Origin: Gammaproteobacteria bacterium
Lineage (GTDB): Bacteria > Pseudomonadota > Gammaproteobacteria > Acidiferrobacterales > Sulfurifustaceae
Length of the DNA: 64,000 nt
NCBI GenBank assembly: GCA_029863005.1
Contig: JAOTWF010000002.1
Span: 17,545 to 81,544, forward strand
Reading direction: 5' to 3'
Shown: positions 1-9,753 of the stretch, piece after piece
Position numbering within the stretch: position 1 is the first letter of the stretch
Layout of the letters: every line of letters starts with the position of its first letter
Notes under the pieces: generated by a model
What the model saw: the letters and a program-made list of their open reading frames with translations, nothing else
Databases searched by the model: none
What the model was told of the DNA's origin: nothing
Made by a program: the position numbers and the translations under genes

Positions 1-69
1 AAAACCAAAAAGGTGTCAAAAAAATCCAAACGCAGAGCAGGGAAGAAGTCAAAAGCTAAGCGCCGCTAA
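1..69 (+). CDS. C-terminal end (partial) of a Lys/Arg-rich basic protein, possibly histone H1/HU-tail-like; 5' end outside window
   Basis: Frame 1 reads KTKKVSKKSKRRAGKKSKAKRR* and stops at 67-69; extreme K/R composition. Confidence 0.5.
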   Translation, partial: KTKKVSKKSKRRAGKKSKAKRR

Positions 70-320
70 GCGATATTATACAGGTGTTCCTTCTGATGAA
101 GAGAGGAGTAGATGCATGGGTGGTAATCTATTCATTTTATTATTTTACATAATATACATTATACGAATAATGTGAAACCATGGACTTTCATTCATGACTG
201 CCAAAGTCTAAGACACTTACAAAAAGCCCACCTTACCCATAAACTCTTAAGGCAATACCGCCAGAATTTGAAAGGTATTATTCTTAGATAGAACTCTAAA
301 TGAATCTATAAACTATTTGT

Positions 321-3300
321 TTATTTGGATATATTTTTTGGTGCTAAAAGGGCTACGGGAAAATATGAGAGCAGTGAACTTACGGTAAAGAATAATTTCC
401 CTTCCCGCTTAACTGTCTCCACTGGTTCCCCGGTAAGTACATTGATATAGCCGTGCCCGATCTGAGGAGCCTCTATCCGGGTATCCTTCCAGATGGCCGG
501 GCCCAAGGGAGCTGAATGGTTATCTGTGATCAAGCGTGTCAACAAGCGCGGGACGATCACATTTATGGCCTGATCGTTGTGTATGCGGGAAAAAGCGCAT
601 AAATGGTCGATTTTTTCGCCTTCGGGGCTTAATGGCAGGTAATCCCCCTCGGTAAACCATTGGGGATGGTGACGACGCAGCATTAATACCCGCCATATCA
701 GATAAAGCTTGGCGCGCCCGTCCTCCATGGTTTTCAGCAAAGCGTGGACCTGTTCGGGGCGTTTTTCCACGTTAGTCTGTGCCACGGAGATAACCTCATC
801 CAACAGGCGTTGCCGGGTGAAATGGTCCACCGGCCGGCGGTTGTCCGGATCAACCAGGCTCAAATCGAACAATTCACAGCCTTGATAGATATCCGGCACG
901 CCGGGCGAAGTGAGCTTCAGCAGGGTCTGGCTTAACCCATTGAGGTAGCCCAGCGGAGCGATGCGGTGCACGAGAGTCTGAAAATCGTCCAGGAATAGGT
1001 TGCGTTCGAGCGAGTTCAGCAGCCCTTTCACGAAGTCGCATACGCCCTCCTCGTACTCCTTATTCGGGTTGATCCAGCTGGTGTGGGCCTTGGCCTCGCG
1101 GATCGCCTTGAGCATGTAAGCCTCGATACGTTCACGCACGGATTCGAGCTGCGTTGCATTGACCTGACCCGGCGGCCACATGCCCAATAACGTCTGATAG
1201 AACAGGTATTCATCATTTTGACTTGGCGCCCAGCCGGTGGAGAGCCGACGCTTTTTGCTGCGATTGATGCGACTCCAGCGCGCCAGGTGCTCGCGCCATT
1301 CTCCCGGAATCTCTGAAAGTACATTCAGACGGGCACGCACATCCTCGCTGCGTTTGGTATCGTGCGTGGAGGTGCTCAACATCGCATTCGGCCAGCGGCG
1401 CTGGCGTTCCTGGTTGGCATGGTGAAAGGCCGCGGGGGATACGGCGAATCGGCGCAGATCGGCGCCGACCTCATTCAGCGAGACCAGGCGGTTGTAACGG
1501 TAGAACAGCGTGTCCTCCATTCCCTTGGCCATTACCGGCGAGGTGAACTGTTGAAAGCGCATGGTGAACTCCACCACCGCCCTTTTATACCGCTCGCTGC
1601 GCCCTTCCAGATCCTCCAGTAACAGGATGCGGCGTATGAAGTCAAAGATCGAGACATCGGCCGCCGTGCTGCGGCGTTTTGCAGCCGCGATCGCCCAATC
1701 GACATAACGCCGGTCCTCATCTGTGACGCTCTCGCTCGTGACATAAGTTCGGTAAACCGGAAAGCAGGCGACGACCTCGAACAAGGCGGCACGCTGTGCT
1801 GTGTGCGTAAAGTCGCGTGTGTGCCGGTCGGATTCCGAGATGCGATCGAGATAGTTGGCGAGCACGTGCAGCTCGCTTGAGAGTGCGGTACGCATGACGA
1901 GTTTTTTACACTCATATAGTTGGTCATCGAGGTCCGGCTGATTGCCTGCAAAACGACGATAAATGCGATCCATCTCGCGTTCAGACGGTCCGTAGACAAA
2001 CAATCCGTTCACCAGGTTAGTGAATTCATAACCGGTCGTGCCGTGTACCCGCCAGTTGTCCGGTAGCCGTTCGTGGCTGGCGAGAATTTTTTCGGCCACC
2101 ACGAAAAGCGCCGGTTTTGTCTCTGCACGAGAAGCGCTGGCTATTTCTGCGGACGGGGCATTCCCTGACAATGCCAGAAGCCGTTGTTCCAGACGTTCAT
2201 AGTATTGCGCGGGATCGTACAGCCCATCGGGATGGTCGATGCGCAAGCCATCAACCTGACCACGACTAATCATCTCGAAGATTAAGCGATGGGTGGCATC
2301 GAAGACCTCCAGGTTTTCCGTGCGCAGCCCGGCCAGATCATTAATATCAAAAAACCGACGATAATTAATTTCATCGCTCGCTACCCGCCAGTAAGAAAGC
2401 CGAAAGGCCTGAGCCTCCAGCAATTCATGCAATAAATCAAAGCGGGTGGCTTCCGTACCGGCACCATTGAACGTTGCCACGTTTTCCTCGACGAATTGGC
2501 GAATATCCGAATGATCACGTATGAGTTGTGCGAGTCGGCGCTTATGCGCCTCTTTGTCTCGACGCCGTTCCTTGATCCGTGTCTCATAGGTTTGTGAGCG
2601 CTGCGGCAGATTGCGCAGCGCTGTAACCAAGCTCTCGTAATCAGACAACAGGGGGTGCTCGGGGCCGAGTTTCTGTTCCAGGCGCATGTGATCGTGATGC
2701 AGGATCAACGGGAAGGTGTGCGGGTCAATGGGGAGGCGATGCTGGAAATAGCGCACGGCAAACGCTCCCTGCTCCGCTTCGAACACCAGCTTGAGTTCGC
2801 CACTTTCTAACAATTTGCCGTAATGATCGCCAAGTACCGGACACAATACCTTACCTCGCAGATCTTCCTTCGGTGGCTGCCAGTCGATATCGAAAAAATC
2901 AGCATAGGCAGACGATTGACCGTTTTCCAGGACGTCCATCCACCAGTGGTTGTCATCACCCCCCACGCCCATATGGTTTGGAACGATGTCGAGTACCTGC
3001 CCCATCCCATGTTCATGCAGTGCTTGCACGAAGCGATCAAAATCCTCGGGGCTGCCGACCTCCGGATTGAGAGAGTTATGATCGACGATGTCGTAGCCAT
3101 GCTGACTTCCCGCGCGCGCCTTGAGATACGGCGAGGCATAACAATGACTGATGCCAAGACGGTGCAGGTAGGGAACGATGGCGGCCGCTTGGATGAAGGT
3201 GAAGTCGCGGTGGAACTGCAGGCGGTAGGTGGCGGTTAGGGCGGTCGCAGCCGGGCGCTGCCTGGCAGGAGCCGGAGCCGGTGAGCGATGCGCGCGCAAT

Positions 3301-5471
3301 AATGCCGTGAGTTCGCGCCAGCGAGCATCTTTCGGTAAATCCTCGATGTCGAGCATGATCCGGTATCGCCAGTTGGGTCGTTCGGTCGAGGTACCCGGTA
3401 AATTGACCTGGCGCCGCTGTCCCAGCACGTCCTCGAGCTGAACCAGCATGATTTTCGACGGGGCGTGGGCGAGATAATCGTGAATCGCGCACGCCAGTTT
3501 CGGCGTCATCTCCGGGCTCGAAACCGGATGTACGGTAAGACCAGCTGGCAGCAGTTTTTCGCGATCCAGTGCCAGCAGCAGACGTGCGCGATCTTCGGCG
3601 CGCGCGATCACCTGTCGGTTCCGGTCTGCCTCGGATGGATAATGATTGAGCGCCGCGCGTTCCACCAAGTCATCACCATGCCAAAAACCGGCCAAGGTCG
3701 GCAGATCATGAGTGCTGATGGCCACCAGGGCTTGTGCCGGGTAGGTTACCGGCAACCGGAAGTCCCCCTTTTCATCTTTCTCAAAATACAGCAAACGGTA
3801 GGAAAGCACGCCGAGTGCCGCCAGCTTGGTGCGCACCTCTTCCGGAACGGTGCCCAGATCCTCGCCCACCACGAGACAGTTATTACGCTGGCTTTCGAGG
3901 GCGAGAATGCCCAGCAGATCATCGAAAGGATATTGCACATAGGTACCATCAGCCGGTCCACCCTCCTCCGGCACCCAGAACAAGCGCATGAGCCCCATGA
4001 CATGATCGATGCGCAGAGCCCCACTGTTGCGCATGTTCGCGCGGAGAGTGGCGATGTAAGGCGCGTAGGCAGATTCTCGCAATTCGTCCGGATTCCACGG
4101 TGGCAACCCCCAATTTTGTCCGTTAAGGTTGTAATCATCTGGCGGTGCGCCGATGCTCACGCGTGCCACGTAAAGCAATTGGTTCGCCCAGGCCTCGGCG
4201 CCGGCACGGTCCACACTGATCGCGAGATCCTGGTAAAGGCCCACACCCAGTCGCAACTCCATCGAGCGCCGGCCACAGGCGGCCAATTGTTCGTCGGCCT
4301 GCCATTGCAGGAATTGATAGAACTCGACGCGGTCCCGGTGCTCTTCGGCAAATTGTTTGACTTGAAGTGAACGCGGGTCTCGGTACGGCTCGGGCCATAC
4401 CGGCCAGCCCCAGATTGATGGATCCTGTGAATGAAATTTTTCCTGCAAGGCCTCGTACAATGCATGCCGGTGCAGCGCCTCGCCCTCGCGCTCGCAAAAG
4501 GCTGTGAAGGCACGGGCACGTTCCGTGCGACGTGCGGCATGCTGCGTGCGAAAATGTTCGAAAACCTCCTCCAGGACCGGCCACTTCATGGCCGCGACTC
4601 CGGGATAATCAACCAGTTCCGCCGCGCGCAGGGCCTGCAATCGCGCCTGGAAATCCGAGGCGGTAACTTTCCGCCGAGCCGGCTCGCACTCGGCGTACTC
4701 GGGAATCGCTTCGACATCTATATACAGAATGTTCAGGAACAACCGGCTCGAAGGACTGTAGGGACTGGCATGTGGCGGATTGTGGGGAAACAGCGCGTGC
4801 AGCGGATTAAGCCCGATAACGTTGGCGCCGTTGGCGCCACATTCCTCGACGAGTCGGTATAAATCGGTGAAGTCGCCAATTCCCCAGTTGCGCCGCGAAC
4901 GTACAGCGTACAGTTGCACCGCCGGTCCCCAGACTTTCCCATCGCCGCAAAGTGCGGGTGGCTGGAAACAGGCGTTGGGCGCCGCGATGAGCAACATGCT
5001 TGCGGTTTTTTCCCCGTGCCTCGCCTCGAAGCGGTGATAACCGGATGGCAGCGATTCCGTTAGTGTCAAACGGTATCGGGCGATGGCCGTGCCGTCGACG
5101 ACATGCTCTTCCTGGTTTACCAGATCAGTTGGCTGAATTTTTCCCTGCACCATGCCTCCATCTTCGAGGTGCAATGTCCATTCAAATGCTGTACCGGACT
5201 GAGCCCGTGGCAGCATGATGTCGACACTCCACGATGTTGCCGCCGCACGCACCACCTGGCCCGGTGGCAGCAGACGTTGCCAAGCGCGTCGATCAAGCGC
5301 CGCCAGCGCCTCCTGCCGGTGCGCCTCATCTTCAGCGTGGATGCCGAGAGCCATGAGCAAGGCGCTCGCTGATTCCGGGGAGACAGTGTGTGTTTTGCCC
5401 CAGATATCGATGTAGGCAGTATCGATGCCAAAATCACGACAAAGACGTTCGAGCGTTTCCGGATCGTTCAT
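321..5471 (-). CDS. Fusion protein: N-terminal 4-alpha-glucanotransferase (MalQ) + C-terminal maltooligosyltrehalose synthase (TreY)
   Basis: 1716 aa. MalQ motifs (WGPAVQLYAVRSRRNWGIGDFTDL, ALRIDHVMGLMRLFWVP, GEDLGTVP), then a Pro/Ala linker (RSPAPAPARQRPAATA), then TreY motifs (TYRLQFHRDFTF..., YLHRLGISHCYASPYLKARAGSQHGYDIVDH, GLRIDHPDGLYDP, SPGVPDIYQGCEL). Confidence 0.93.
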   Translation of the reverse strand: MNDPETLERLCRDFGIDTAYIDIWGKTHTVSPESASALLMALGIHAEDEAHRQEALAALDRRAWQRLLPPGQVVRAAATSWSVDIMLPRAQSGTAFEWTLHLEDGGMVQGKIQPTDLVNQEEHVVDGTAIARYRLTLTESLPSGYHRFEARHGEKTASMLLIAAPNACFQPPALCGDGKVWGPAVQLYAVRSRRNWGIGDFTDLYRLVEECGANGANVIGLNPLHALFPHNPPHASPYSPSSRLFLNILYIDVEAIPEYAECEPARRKVTASDFQARLQALRAAELVDYPGVAAMKWPVLEEVFEHFRTQHAARRTERARAFTAFCEREGEALHRHALYEALQEKFHSQDPSIWGWPVWPEPYRDPRSLQVKQFAEEHRDRVEFYQFLQWQADEQLAACGRRSMELRLGVGLYQDLAISVDRAGAEAWANQLLYVARVSIGAPPDDYNLNGQNWGLPPWNPDELRESAYAPYIATLRANMRNSGALRIDHVMGLMRLFWVPEEGGPADGTYVQYPFDDLLGILALESQRNNCLVVGEDLGTVPEEVRTKLAALGVLSYRLLYFEKDEKGDFRLPVTYPAQALVAISTHDLPTLAGFWHGDDLVERAALNHYPSEADRNRQVIARAEDRARLLLALDREKLLPAGLTVHPVSSPEMTPKLACAIHDYLAHAPSKIMLVQLEDVLGQRRQVNLPGTSTERPNWRYRIMLDIEDLPKDARWRELTALLRAHRSPAPAPARQRPAATALTATYRLQFHRDFTFIQAAAIVPYLHRLGISHCYASPYLKARAGSQHGYDIVDHNSLNPEVGSPEDFDRFVQALHEHGMGQVLDIVPNHMGVGGDDNHWWMDVLENGQSSAYADFFDIDWQPPKEDLRGKVLCPVLGDHYGKLLESGELKLVFEAEQGAFAVRYFQHRLPIDPHTFPLILHHDHMRLEQKLGPEHPLLSDYESLVTALRNLPQRSQTYETRIKERRRDKEAHKRRLAQLIRDHSDIRQFVEENVATFNGAGTEATRFDLLHELLEAQAFRLSYWRVASDEINYRRFFDINDLAGLRTENLEVFDATHRLIFEMISRGQVDGLRIDHPDGLYDPAQYYERLEQRLLALSGNAPSAEIASASRAETKPALFVVAEKILASHERLPDNWRVHGTTGYEFTNLVNGLFVYGPSEREMDRIYRRFAGNQPDLDDQLYECKKLVMRTALSSELHVLANYLDRISESDRHTRDFTHTAQRAALFEVVACFPVYRTYVTSESVTDEDRRYVDWAIAAAKRRSTAADVSIFDFIRRILLLEDLEGRSERYKRAVVEFTMRFQQFTSPVMAKGMEDTLFYRYNRLVSLNEVGADLRRFAVSPAAFHHANQERQRRWPNAMLSTSTHDTKRSEDVRARLNVLSEIPGEWREHLARWSRINRSKKRRLSTGWAPSQNDEYLFYQTLLGMWPPGQVNATQLESVRERIEAYMLKAIREAKAHTSWINPNKEYEEGVCDFVKGLLNSLERNLFLDDFQTLVHRIAPLGYLNGLSQTLLKLTSPGVPDIYQGCELFDLSLVDPDNRRPVDHFTRQRLLDEVISVAQTNVEKRPEQVHALLKTMEDGRAKLYLIWRVLMLRRHHPQWFTEGDYLPLSPEGEKIDHLCAFSRIHNDQAINVIVPRLLTRLITDNHSAPLGPAIWKDTRIEAPQIGHGYINVLTGEPVETVKREGKLFFTVSSLLSYFPVALLAPKNISK

Positions 5472-7318
5472 GCCCGACCTCCCCTACCGGCATCCAGGAA
5501 CCACCATACCGACCATGGAGGCAAGGTATTATCAAAGTCGGTCGTTGTTCCGGATGGCAGATGATATAGCACTCTTTCGCCCGGCCGGGCGACATCTGTG
5601 ATCGTTTGTTCTCCCATGTTGGCCAACAGGGTCAGCATGGTGCCGTCCGCCAGCTGCCAGTGGGCGCGCAAGCCGCGGTCGTCGAGCGTTTCATATTCAG
5701 CGTTTCTGGCCGGCAGGTTGCGCAACCACGGGACGATTTCGCGCGCGCGCAGGCCTAGCAATTCCCGGTGGAATCGAAACCAAGTCTGTGCCGTTTCGGT
5801 CCGTAAGCTTTCTCGATCAAGACGGGTGCGCAGAAAGGTCTTTTCGTCATTGGGGTCTGGAATGCGAGCACGTGCGTTTTCGTCGCTGAATTCGGGGAAG
5901 CGCGCGAACTCATTACGCCTTCCTTCCGTCACTGCGGTGGCCAGCTCGGGTCCGAAATCACAGAAAAAAAGAAACGGTTGCGACGCTCCCCACTCTTGTC
6001 CCATGAACAGCAATGGTGGCGAAGGCGCCAGCAACAGGATTGCCGTGGCCGCGCGCACTGCGTCTTCCGGCGCAATTCGGGTAATACGCTCGCCCATGGC
6101 GCGGTTGCCGATTTGGTCGTGATTCTGCAAGAAAGACACAAACGCCGTTGCCGGCAGATGGCGCGAAGTTTCTCCGCGACGCGCACCGTGACGGTAACGC
6201 GAAAGATCATCCTGGTAGGCGAAACCCTCGGTAAGACATCGACCCAGATGGTGCACCGGATGGTCGGCAAAATCTTCGTAATATCCACCCTGCTCGCCGG
6301 TAGTCAGCACATGAAGCGCGTGATGGATGTCATCGTTCCACTGGGCGACGTACCAGCGCGGGTGATGAGCAACATCCCTCTCGAGATAACGCGCGGCGTT
6401 GTGTTCGTTTTCGAGCACCAGATGCACTTGGCGTGTAGCGCCCGGTCCGGTCAGTATGGCTCGTGCAATGTCCTGTAGAATATCAGGCTGGGAATCGTCG
6501 ATGATGGCATGCACCGCGTCCAGCCGCAGGCCATCGACGTGATACTCCTCGATCCAGTAAAGCGCATTGTGGATGAAAAAATCACGCACCGGAGCGCTGT
6601 CCGGTCCGTCAAAATTGATGGCAGCGCCCCACGGGGTGTGATGCCGGTCTGTAAAAAAGGCCGGGGCGTACAGATGCAGGAAATTACCATCCGGCCCGAA
6701 ATGGTTGTAAACCACGTCGAGAAACACCATGAGCCCGCGCGCATGGGCGCTTTGGACCAGGTCTTTGAGTTCTTCCGGCGTACCGTAAATGCTGTCCGGC
6801 GCGAACGGCAGCACACCGTCATATCCCCAGTTGCGCCGGCCGGGAAAATCTGAAAGCGGCATCAACTCGATGGCCGTGATGCCCAGATCGACCAGTTCAT
6901 CAAGGCGCTGTTTCACGCCGGCATACGTGCCAGCTTCCGTGAATGTGCCGACGTGCAATTCATAGATCACGGCTTCTTCCCAGGGACGTCCGTGCCATGA
7001 CGCATCTTTCCATTCCCATGCCTCGGGATCGACCGCCTGGGTGGGTCCGTGCACATCCTGTGGCTGGAAGCGCGACACCGGATCGGGAACACGTTGACCG
7101 CCGTCGATGCGATAGCGGTACAGTGTTCCTTGTCTGGCGCGATCCGTGGTAATGCTGAACCAACCGTCTGCTTCCTTCTTCAGTGGCAACAAGGTTTCCT
7201 TGGATGAATCATCCAGGCACAAATCTACGGTGTGAGCGCCTGGCGCCCACAATCGGAAACGCCAGGTCCCGTCCGATTGGGGTTCGGCGCCAAAAGGCAT
7301 GGAATGTCGTCGCTTCAC
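5468..7318 (-). CDS. treZ: Malto-oligosyltrehalose trehalohydrolase (TreZ)
   Basis: GH13 with N-terminal CBM48-like region (FRLWAPGAHTVDL), DVVYNHFGPDGNFLHLYAPAFFTDRHHTPWGAAINFDGPDS; 4-nt overlap with the TreY fusion ORF. Confidence 0.93.
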   Translation of the reverse strand: MKRRHSMPFGAEPQSDGTWRFRLWAPGAHTVDLCLDDSSKETLLPLKKEADGWFSITTDRARQGTLYRYRIDGGQRVPDPVSRFQPQDVHGPTQAVDPEAWEWKDASWHGRPWEEAVIYELHVGTFTEAGTYAGVKQRLDELVDLGITAIELMPLSDFPGRRNWGYDGVLPFAPDSIYGTPEELKDLVQSAHARGLMVFLDVVYNHFGPDGNFLHLYAPAFFTDRHHTPWGAAINFDGPDSAPVRDFFIHNALYWIEEYHVDGLRLDAVHAIIDDSQPDILQDIARAILTGPGATRQVHLVLENEHNAARYLERDVAHHPRWYVAQWNDDIHHALHVLTTGEQGGYYEDFADHPVHHLGRCLTEGFAYQDDLSRYRHGARRGETSRHLPATAFVSFLQNHDQIGNRAMGERITRIAPEDAVRAATAILLLAPSPPLLFMGQEWGASQPFLFFCDFGPELATAVTEGRRNEFARFPEFSDENARARIPDPNDEKTFLRTRLDRESLRTETAQTWFRFHRELLGLRAREIVPWLRNLPARNAEYETLDDRGLRAHWQLADGTMLTLLANMGEQTITDVARPGERVLYHLPSGTTTDFDNTLPPWSVWWFLDAGRGGRA

Positions 7319-8439
7319 ACAGGCTCCGTGGTATGTTTCTCTCGCCGTTGTTCGAGTGCGGCCTGGAGCTTGTCGAACGGCTCGATGAATTTTTTTACTC
7401 CCTCATCTTCCAGTTGCTGTGCCACGGTTTCAAGGTCAATGCCATGTCTGGCCAAACCGGCGATGGCATCGTCGGACTGTTTGAGTTCCTGCTCCAGACG
7501 CAATGCCGGATTGCCATGCTTGCGGTAGGCATTCAGCGTTTCCGGAGGCAGGGTATTGACCGTATCGGGCCCGATCAGGGGCTCAACGTATTTTACGTCG
7601 CTGTAAGTCGGATCCTTGGTGCCAGTACTGGCCCACAACAGCCGCTGCGACTGTGCGCCTTGCCCGGCGAGCCGGTGCCAGCGCTCCGACTTTTCCATCT
7701 CATTCCAGATCTGGTAGGCACGGCGTGCATATGAAATTGCTGCCGTGCCGCGTAGAACAGAAACAGATTTATCCTTGTTGCCGATCGCATCGAGGCGCTT
7801 GTCCACCAGCACATCGATACGGCTGAGGAAAAAGCTCGCCACCGAGGCCACCGAGGACAATGGTATTCCCGCCTTCACGCGATCTTCCAGACCACTTAGC
7901 CAGACATCCAACACTTCACGATAGCGTGCCAGTCCGAACAACAATGTCACATTGACATTAACGCCCTTGGCGATGAGTTGCCTTACCGCCGGCAGCCCTT
8001 CCCGGGTGCCGGGGACTTTGATCATGATATTGGGCCGGTGCAGCCGTTCCCACAGTCGCACCGCTTCCTTCACGGTCTTGGCCGTGTCGTAGGCCAGGTG
8101 CGGCGAGACCTCGATGCTCACATAGCCATCGCGCCCCTTGCTGCTTTCATATACCGGCAGAAACAGGTCGGCCGCGTGCCCGATGTCTTCAAATACGATA
8201 GTTTCATACATTTCCGTGGCATTCTGGGCGCTGAGCGCCAGCCGGGCGATTTCCGCGTCGTAATCCTCGTGGCCGGTGATGGCCTTTTCAAAAATGGCCG
8301 GATTCGACGTTATGCCCGCCAATCCGTCACGCTTGATCAAGTGTGCCAGTTCTCCGCTTTCGAACATTCCACGCTCAATGTAGTCGAGCCAGATGCTCTG
8401 GCCCAGGGACCTGATGCGCAATAAGGGGTTGGTAGTCAT
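7315..8439 (-). CDS. tal: Transaldolase
   Basis: GLAGITSNPAIFEKAI, PNIMIKVPGTREGLPAVRQLIAKGVNVNVTLLFGLARY; ~370-aa subfamily without a Pgi fusion. Confidence 0.93.
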   Translation of the reverse strand: MTTNPLLRIRSLGQSIWLDYIERGMFESGELAHLIKRDGLAGITSNPAIFEKAITGHEDYDAEIARLALSAQNATEMYETIVFEDIGHAADLFLPVYESSKGRDGYVSIEVSPHLAYDTAKTVKEAVRLWERLHRPNIMIKVPGTREGLPAVRQLIAKGVNVNVTLLFGLARYREVLDVWLSGLEDRVKAGIPLSSVASVASFFLSRIDVLVDKRLDAIGNKDKSVSVLRGTAAISYARRAYQIWNEMEKSERWHRLAGQGAQSQRLLWASTGTKDPTYSDVKYVEPLIGPDTVNTLPPETLNAYRKHGNPALRLEQELKQSDDAIAGLARHGIDLETVAQQLEDEGVKKFIEPFDKLQAALEQRREKHTTEPV

Positions 8440-8460
8440 ACGATGTTCCTCATGGAAATG

Positions 8461-9753
8461 TCATGGCTTGCTCACGGTGACCGGCAGTCCCGAGGCAGAC
8501 AGGCGCTGTTGGTTCAAAGAGAATGTCGCTTCGAAGGCGCTGAACAGATCCAGATATTGCTCGATCAATCGGCTCATGAGAAACCGCTGGCGCACGGTTT
8601 CGCGCGCACGACGTCCGATTTCCCCCCGCCGCCCGGGATCCCGCAGCAGTTGTATAAGGCACTGCGCCGCCGTCTCTACGGAAGCAGCGAGGAAACCATT
8701 GATGCCTTCCTCGATCTGGTGGCGAATGCCGCCGCAATTACCCCCGACAACGGCGGCACCCTTCCACATCGCCTCCGTGACGGTAAGTCCGAATCCTTCA
8801 CGTAGCGATTTCTGCATCACCACGGCGGCACGTCGCTGTAGCGCATTTACCAGCGCGCTGTCCTCGGCGGTGAGAATGATGATGCGCTCCTCCTTTCGGG
8901 ACAGGAGAGATTCAAATACTTCTTGTCCTTCAGGATCATCGGTCGCCACGTTGCCCAGCAGCACCAAGGTGGCATCGACCTCCGTGCGTGCGAGATTAAA
9001 TGCCTGGATCACCCCTTCCGGATCCTTCCAGTGGTCAAAGCGCGACACCTGGACCACGATCGGCAGGTCATCGGGTATCCCATAGTGTTCGAGCCGGTCC
9101 TTGATCTCGGCGGCTCCCATCTCGGCGTTCTTGAGCGAGAACGGGTTGATGGCCGGCATGATCGACACCTGTGGCGGGGCGATGCGCTGCGCGTACTCGG
9201 GCAACGACAGGATTACCGCATCGTACTCATTAATGAAACCGCGCAGGTATTCCCAGATCTCGGGATTGGGCTGCGAGAGATCGATATGGCAGCGCCACAT
9301 CCAGGGACAGGTGCGACGGAAATGGCGAATGAGCGGCAGAGGCTGAGGATCGTGGATCACCACCACGTCGTAGCCCGTCAGGTCCATGCGCAACGCATTC
9401 TGGACCACAATTTCTTCGTAGACCTCTTTCTTCAGCTCCGTGAGGTTGATCTTCGCGCCCTGCAGGGCGTTATGGATTTTCTTGGTTACGTTAAAAAAGT
9501 CAGGGCTTCCCTGGATAAGGCGCCAGTCGGCCTTGATCCCGAGGCTGCGCGCGAGCAGCGTGGCCGATGACAGCATCTCGGCCACGCCGCCGCCATAGAA
9601 CGTCGAACTCAGGTGCAGCACACGCAGATCTCGCAGCCGGTGCGCTTTGTGCAGGATCCGCTCCAAGACCTCGTCGCCGATCAGCGGCGCGTAGTCCTCG
9701 ATGTTGACGTGCCAGGAGTGCTTTTTCACGGCGCAACGCCTCAATACGGCCAT
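8461..9753 (-). CDS. GT4-family glycosyltransferase, trehalose glycosyltransferring synthase (TreT)-like; alternative GTG start at 9729
   Basis: [59 protein letters not shown]; domain pattern of TreT. Confidence 0.8.
   Translation of the reverse strand: MAVLRRCAVKKHSWHVNIEDYAPLIGDEVLERILHKAHRLRDLRVLHLSSTFYGGGVAEMLSSATLLARSLGIKADWRLIQGSPDFFNVTKKIHNALQGAKINLTELKKEVYEEIVVQNALRMDLTGYDVVVIHDPQPLPLIRHFRRTCPWMWRCHIDLSQPNPEIWEYLRGFINEYDAVILSLPEYAQRIAPPQVSIMPAINPFSLKNAEMGAAEIKDRLEHYGIPDDLPIVVQVSRFDHWKDPEGVIQAFNLARTEVDATLVLLGNVATDDPEGQEVFESLLSRKEERIIILTAEDSALVNALQRRAAVVMQKSLREGFGLTVTEAMWKGAAVVGGNCGGIRHQIEEGINGFLAASVETAAQCLIQLLRDPGRRGEIGRRARETVRQRFLMSRLIEQYLDLFSAFEATFSLNQQRLSASGLPVTVSKP

Noticed and set aside
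3465-4370. 301-aa plus-strand ORF opposite malQ
   Set aside because: Antisense to the clear MalQ domain
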